Under the pieces are notes generated by a model that was given only the letters and a program-made list of their open reading frames with translations, was not told the origin of the DNA and made no database searches. A program made the translations under genes and the position numbers. Shown in pieces: positions 7,494 to 9,338 of a stretch of DNA of 9,338 nt. The stretch is taken from the NCBI GenBank assembly GCA_021851625.1, contig JAJZCX010000036.1, positions 1-9,338 of the forward strand, in the 5' to 3' direction. The stretch is from Acidobacteriota bacterium (GTDB taxonomy: Bacteria; Acidobacteriota; Terriglobia; Terriglobales; Acidobacteriaceae). Each line of letters begins with the position of its first letter. The stretch's first letter is position 1.

Positions 7494-7540
7494 GGATATG
7501 AAGATGCCGCCCAGAAATCAGGGATACAATTGCCAATTCT

Positions 7541-8188
7541 TTAGTGCAGGTTCCGACCAAACTCGTCTTCAAACACTACGCGCGCCATTTCAAAGCGTCC
7601 GCCATTGTGCTTGTCCGTTCCCTTGCGATGCCCAACGGCCAGCAACGCAACCGCGTGGTAGCTGAGCGGCAGCTTCAGCACTTCACGCACCTTTTCCTGC
7701 TCAAAGCCTTCCATGGGCGCGGTGTCATAGCCCAGAGCCTCGGCCATCAGCATCATGTGCGTGAAGGCGATCATCACCTGCTTGGTGAGCCAGACGGCAA
7801 TGTTGGGATGATGGGAAAGATAGTTCGGGATATTCTGGCGCGCCTGTTCGGCGTAACTCTCGGACATGCCGCCCTCTTTGCCAAGACGCAACATCTCATC
7901 CAAATCGCCATTGCGCCAACCGTCCGCATCGCCACAGGCAACGATCACCGCGGAGGCCTCTTCCACCTTGGCCTGATTGAAGCTGGCTAGGCGCAGCCGT
8001 TTCTTCTGCTCAGCGTCGCGAACAACCACAAAGCGCCATGGCTGCATGTTGTATCCACTGGGAGCGCTCAATCCACCCTGCAAAATTTTCTTCAAATCCA
8101 CATCGGGGATGGGCGTGCCATCAAAGCTGGGCGTAGCTCTGCGCTGGGCGATGACCTGCGTCAGTGATTTTTCCTTTTGTGTGCTCAT
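7541..8188 (-). CDS. Nitroreductase family FMN oxidoreductase
   Basis: A 215-residue flavoprotein of the nitroreductase superfamily, which uses NAD(P)H and bound FMN to reduce nitro groups, quinones or related electrophiles. Visible signatures are RRATPSFDG with Arg16-Arg17 for the FMN phosphate, SAPSGYNMQPWRF (41-53) contacting the flavin, a central helix around AFTHMMLMAEALGYDTAPMEGF, and the closing strand VALLAVGHRKG. Length is ordinary. The start at 8188 (MSTQKEKSLTQV) is preferred because the family homology begins there. The frame stays open upstream, with ATGs at 8248 and 8269, but those fall inside a dyad that overlaps a likely -10 element. No good ribosome site is seen at its usual distance; AGGA lies 13 bases away. 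It is the first gene of the probable nitroreductase-NUDIX-hydrolase operon and divergent from the STN-domain gene. Confidence 0.93.
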   Translation of the reverse strand: MSTQKEKSLTQVIAQRRATPSFDGTPIPDVDLKKILQGGLSAPSGYNMQPWRFVVVRDAEQKKRLRLASFNQAKVEEASAVIVACGDADGWRNGDLDEMLRLGKEGGMSESYAEQARQNIPNYLSHHPNIAVWLTKQVMIAFTHMMLMAEALGYDTAPMEGFEQEKVREVLKLPLSYHAVALLAVGHRKGTDKHNGGRFEMARVVFEDEFGRNLH

Positions 8189-8239
8189 CGTTGACTCATC
8201 ATCCTGCGGCAAACTCTCCCGCTCTCTTGAAATTCCTTG

Positions 8240-8270
8240 ATTGGTCATTCCTTGGCAAGGATATACCAAT
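8240..8270. promoter_or_regulatory. 31-base dyad, candidate operator of the nitroreductase operon
   Basis: ATTGGT, three bases, TCCTTG, a central G at 8255, CAAGGA, three bases, ACCAAT. Twelve of fifteen symmetric positions pair. Its right half contains TGG-TATATC on the - strand (8268 down to 8260), an extended -10 element. A start of transcription would fall near the dyad centre, about 65 bases before the nitroreductase ATG. A repressor bound here would block that promoter. The binding protein is not in the window. Confidence 0.5.
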
Positions 8271-8371
8271 GCGATGCGTGAACGCGACCAAGGGATGCAA
8301 GTTCACTCCGCAAGTTGAGCCAAAACCGCCACCTATGCACGCATTCCTATCGCTGCTAGTCTAGTTGCACG

Positions 8372-8938
8372 ATGGCACGCCGCAGATTCCAGCCGACAAC
8401 AGCATTGCACCGGATCTTTTGCTGCCTGTGCTTCTGCGCGTTTTTGGATTGCTGTGGCATGGCGCTCGCGCAGACGACATCCGCGCCCGCACCCACAACC
8501 ACGACCAAACCCGCGGCATCACACAAAAAGCACGCACACAAGCATCACCGCACAACACACCGACTGGCCAAGGCCATGGCTCCCGCGCAACCGGTTCCCG
8601 CTGCGCCGCCGGAACCAGCAAAGCCCGCAGCACCCGCGTGGCCCATTCCGCCCGCGCAGCAGTCCGCAGAACCTGCCACGATCACCTTGAGCGGCGATCA
8701 ACTCACGATTGTTGCCAAGAATTCCAGCCTGCAAGCGATTCTGAACACCATCAGCCAGCAGACCGGATTGAAGGTAACTGGGCTGGATGGTGACATGCGC
8801 ATCTACGGAACCTACGGCCCCGGAACGGTGAGCCAAACGCTCAACGCACTGCTGCAAGGCAGCCAATATAACTATGTGTTGGTTGGCGGGGATGCGACGC
8901 ATCCGCCCAAGGAATTAGACTTTTCGCTCTCGCATTGA
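8372..8938 (+). CDS. Exported protein with single STN-like (secretin/TonB short N-terminal) domain
   Basis: No named gene recognised. The 188-residue product starts with a basic MARRR segment and a hydrophobic core unusually rich in cysteine (17, 18, 20, 22, 27, 28), ending in ALA before Gln34, a good signal peptidase I site. Residues 34-100 are a Pro/Ala/Thr linker with a His/Lys cluster at 51-63 (seven His). Residues ~103-172 resemble an STN/secretin-N fold: a strand (QLTIVA), then SLQAILNTISQQTGLKV, then a TYGPGTVSQTLNALLQ helix and YNYVLVG strand. In secretins and TonB receptors this module handles partner contacts at the periplasmic entrance; here no pore or barrel follows, so it may be a stand-alone adaptor. 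The domain call is from pattern recall. It is divergent from the nitroreductase and has no obvious ribosome site. Confidence 0.82.
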   Translation: MARRRFQPTTALHRIFCCLCFCAFLDCCGMALAQTTSAPAPTTTTKPAASHKKHAHKHHRTTHRLAKAMAPAQPVPAAPPEPAKPAAPAWPIPPAQQSAEPATITLSGDQLTIVAKNSSLQAILNTISQQTGLKVTGLDGDMRIYGTYGPGTVSQTLNALLQGSQYNYVLVGGDATHPPKELDFSLSH

Positions 8939-8957
8939 AACGCGGAGCATAAAACAA

Positions 8958-9134
8958 CTACAGCGCCGAAGGAGCGACCTTGGTGGCGGCAGCCACGGAG
9001 CCGTTCTGCGCGCGCAGAGCACGCATTTGCACATGGTGGCGAAAGACGCCAAACATCGCGCGGCACATTCCATAGGCCAGCAGCACACCCAGCGCCATCG
9101 CTGCTAAAGAAGCACAAACTACCATCATCATCAT
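8958..9134 (-). CDS. Small single-helix membrane protein, 58 residues
   Basis: Function unknown. It begins MMMMVVCASL, has one hydrophobic helix (~residues 5-23, through GVLLAYGMCRAMF), then a basic tail (FRHHVQMRALRAQ) and a short Ala/Val-rich end, predicting a bitopic protein with its tail in the cytoplasm. The start at 9134 is supported by TAGGA 6 bases upstream on the - strand. The frame is open further upstream to 9317, but that extension looks like non-coding sequence. It faces the STN-domain gene tail to tail with a 19-base gap and no visible terminator. I have an impression of similar short proteins in acidobacterial genomes, unverified. Confidence 0.65.
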   Translation of the reverse strand: MMMMVVCASLAAMALGVLLAYGMCRAMFGVFRHHVQMRALRAQNGSVAAATKVAPSAL

Positions 9135-9327
9135 GCTTTTTCCTACCCTTGTAGTGTTCGGGGTCGCACCGTCCCTGCAACCCGCAGCATCCGTTGAGAA
9201 CCTTGCGTTAGTACCCACGCTTTTGCACAGTATTCTCACAGAATCCATCGGCAATGCAAGAGGCAATCTTATTGGCAAATCAGGTTCCTCCGCCCACAGA
9301 CGACCGAATCGGCCCAAACCATAGCGC

Positions 9328-9333
9328 TTGACA
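9328..9333 (+). promoter_or_regulatory. Consensus -35 hexamer at the window edge
   Basis: A perfect TTGACA lies 5 bases from the end, so any -10 box and gene would be beyond the window. The preceding stretch 9135-9327 shows no coding sequence, hairpin or repeat that I can support; it is presumably the leader and promoter region of the small membrane protein on the - strand. Confidence 0.25.
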
Positions 9334-9338
9334 GGCGC

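Noticed and set aside
8186..8204. A five-codon - strand mini frame (MMSQR) overlapping the nitroreductase ATG
   Set aside because: It is too short to tell from chance, and no ribosome site spacing supports its translation.
9135..9317. Upstream extension of the small membrane protein frame
   Set aside because: It shows no coding character, and a good ribosome site points to the ATG at 9134.

Overview
The window is a gene-dense stretch of a moderately GC-rich bacterial chromosome. The best guess for the host is an acidobacterium (Acidobacteriota, Terriglobia type). That guess rests on how I remember the S41 peptidase, the nitroreductase, the small one-helix protein and the intergenic GTCATTCTGAG repeat. 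No rRNA or taxon marker in the window proves it. I see no tRNA, rRNA, CRISPR array, insertion sequence, phage gene or toxin/defence locus.

Left part (1-5787), five genes on the + strand: a secreted PDZ-S41 (carboxy-terminal processing type) protease; a polytopic membrane protein resembling GT-C glycosyltransferase-like proteins; a small glutaredoxin-like thiol-disulfide protein; adenylosuccinate lyase (purB); and UbiX flavin prenyltransferase, whose ATG directly follows the purB stop. A strong hairpin lies just after the protease gene. The later genes are tightly spaced (33, 45 and 0 bases) and may be co-transcribed.

Middle (5788-6021): a convergent intergenic region carrying three copies of an 11-base repeat end. 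Two of them face each other as 35-base arms of a large inverted repeat.

Right part, - strand (8188 down to 6022): nitroreductase, then a NUDIX hydrolase, then a membrane-anchored alpha/beta hydrolase. The last two overlap by 4 bases (ATGA). This looks like one operon. Its upstream region has a 31-base dyad overlapping an extended -10 element, a good candidate operator. Divergent from it (8372-8938, +) is an exported protein with a cysteine-rich signal peptide, a His/Pro/Ala-rich linker and a single STN-like domain. Convergent with that is a 58-residue single-helix membrane protein (8958-9134, -) with a clear Shine-Dalgarno site. The last 200 bases are non-coding as far as I can tell and end with a consensus -35 hexamer.

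The genes are mostly housekeeping or accessory metabolism: envelope proteolysis, thiol redox, purine synthesis, prenyl-FMN supply and flavin-dependent reduction. I did not find a convincing new multi-gene system. The items most worth a second look are the intergenic repeat, the dyad operator, the stand-alone STN protein and the small membrane protein.
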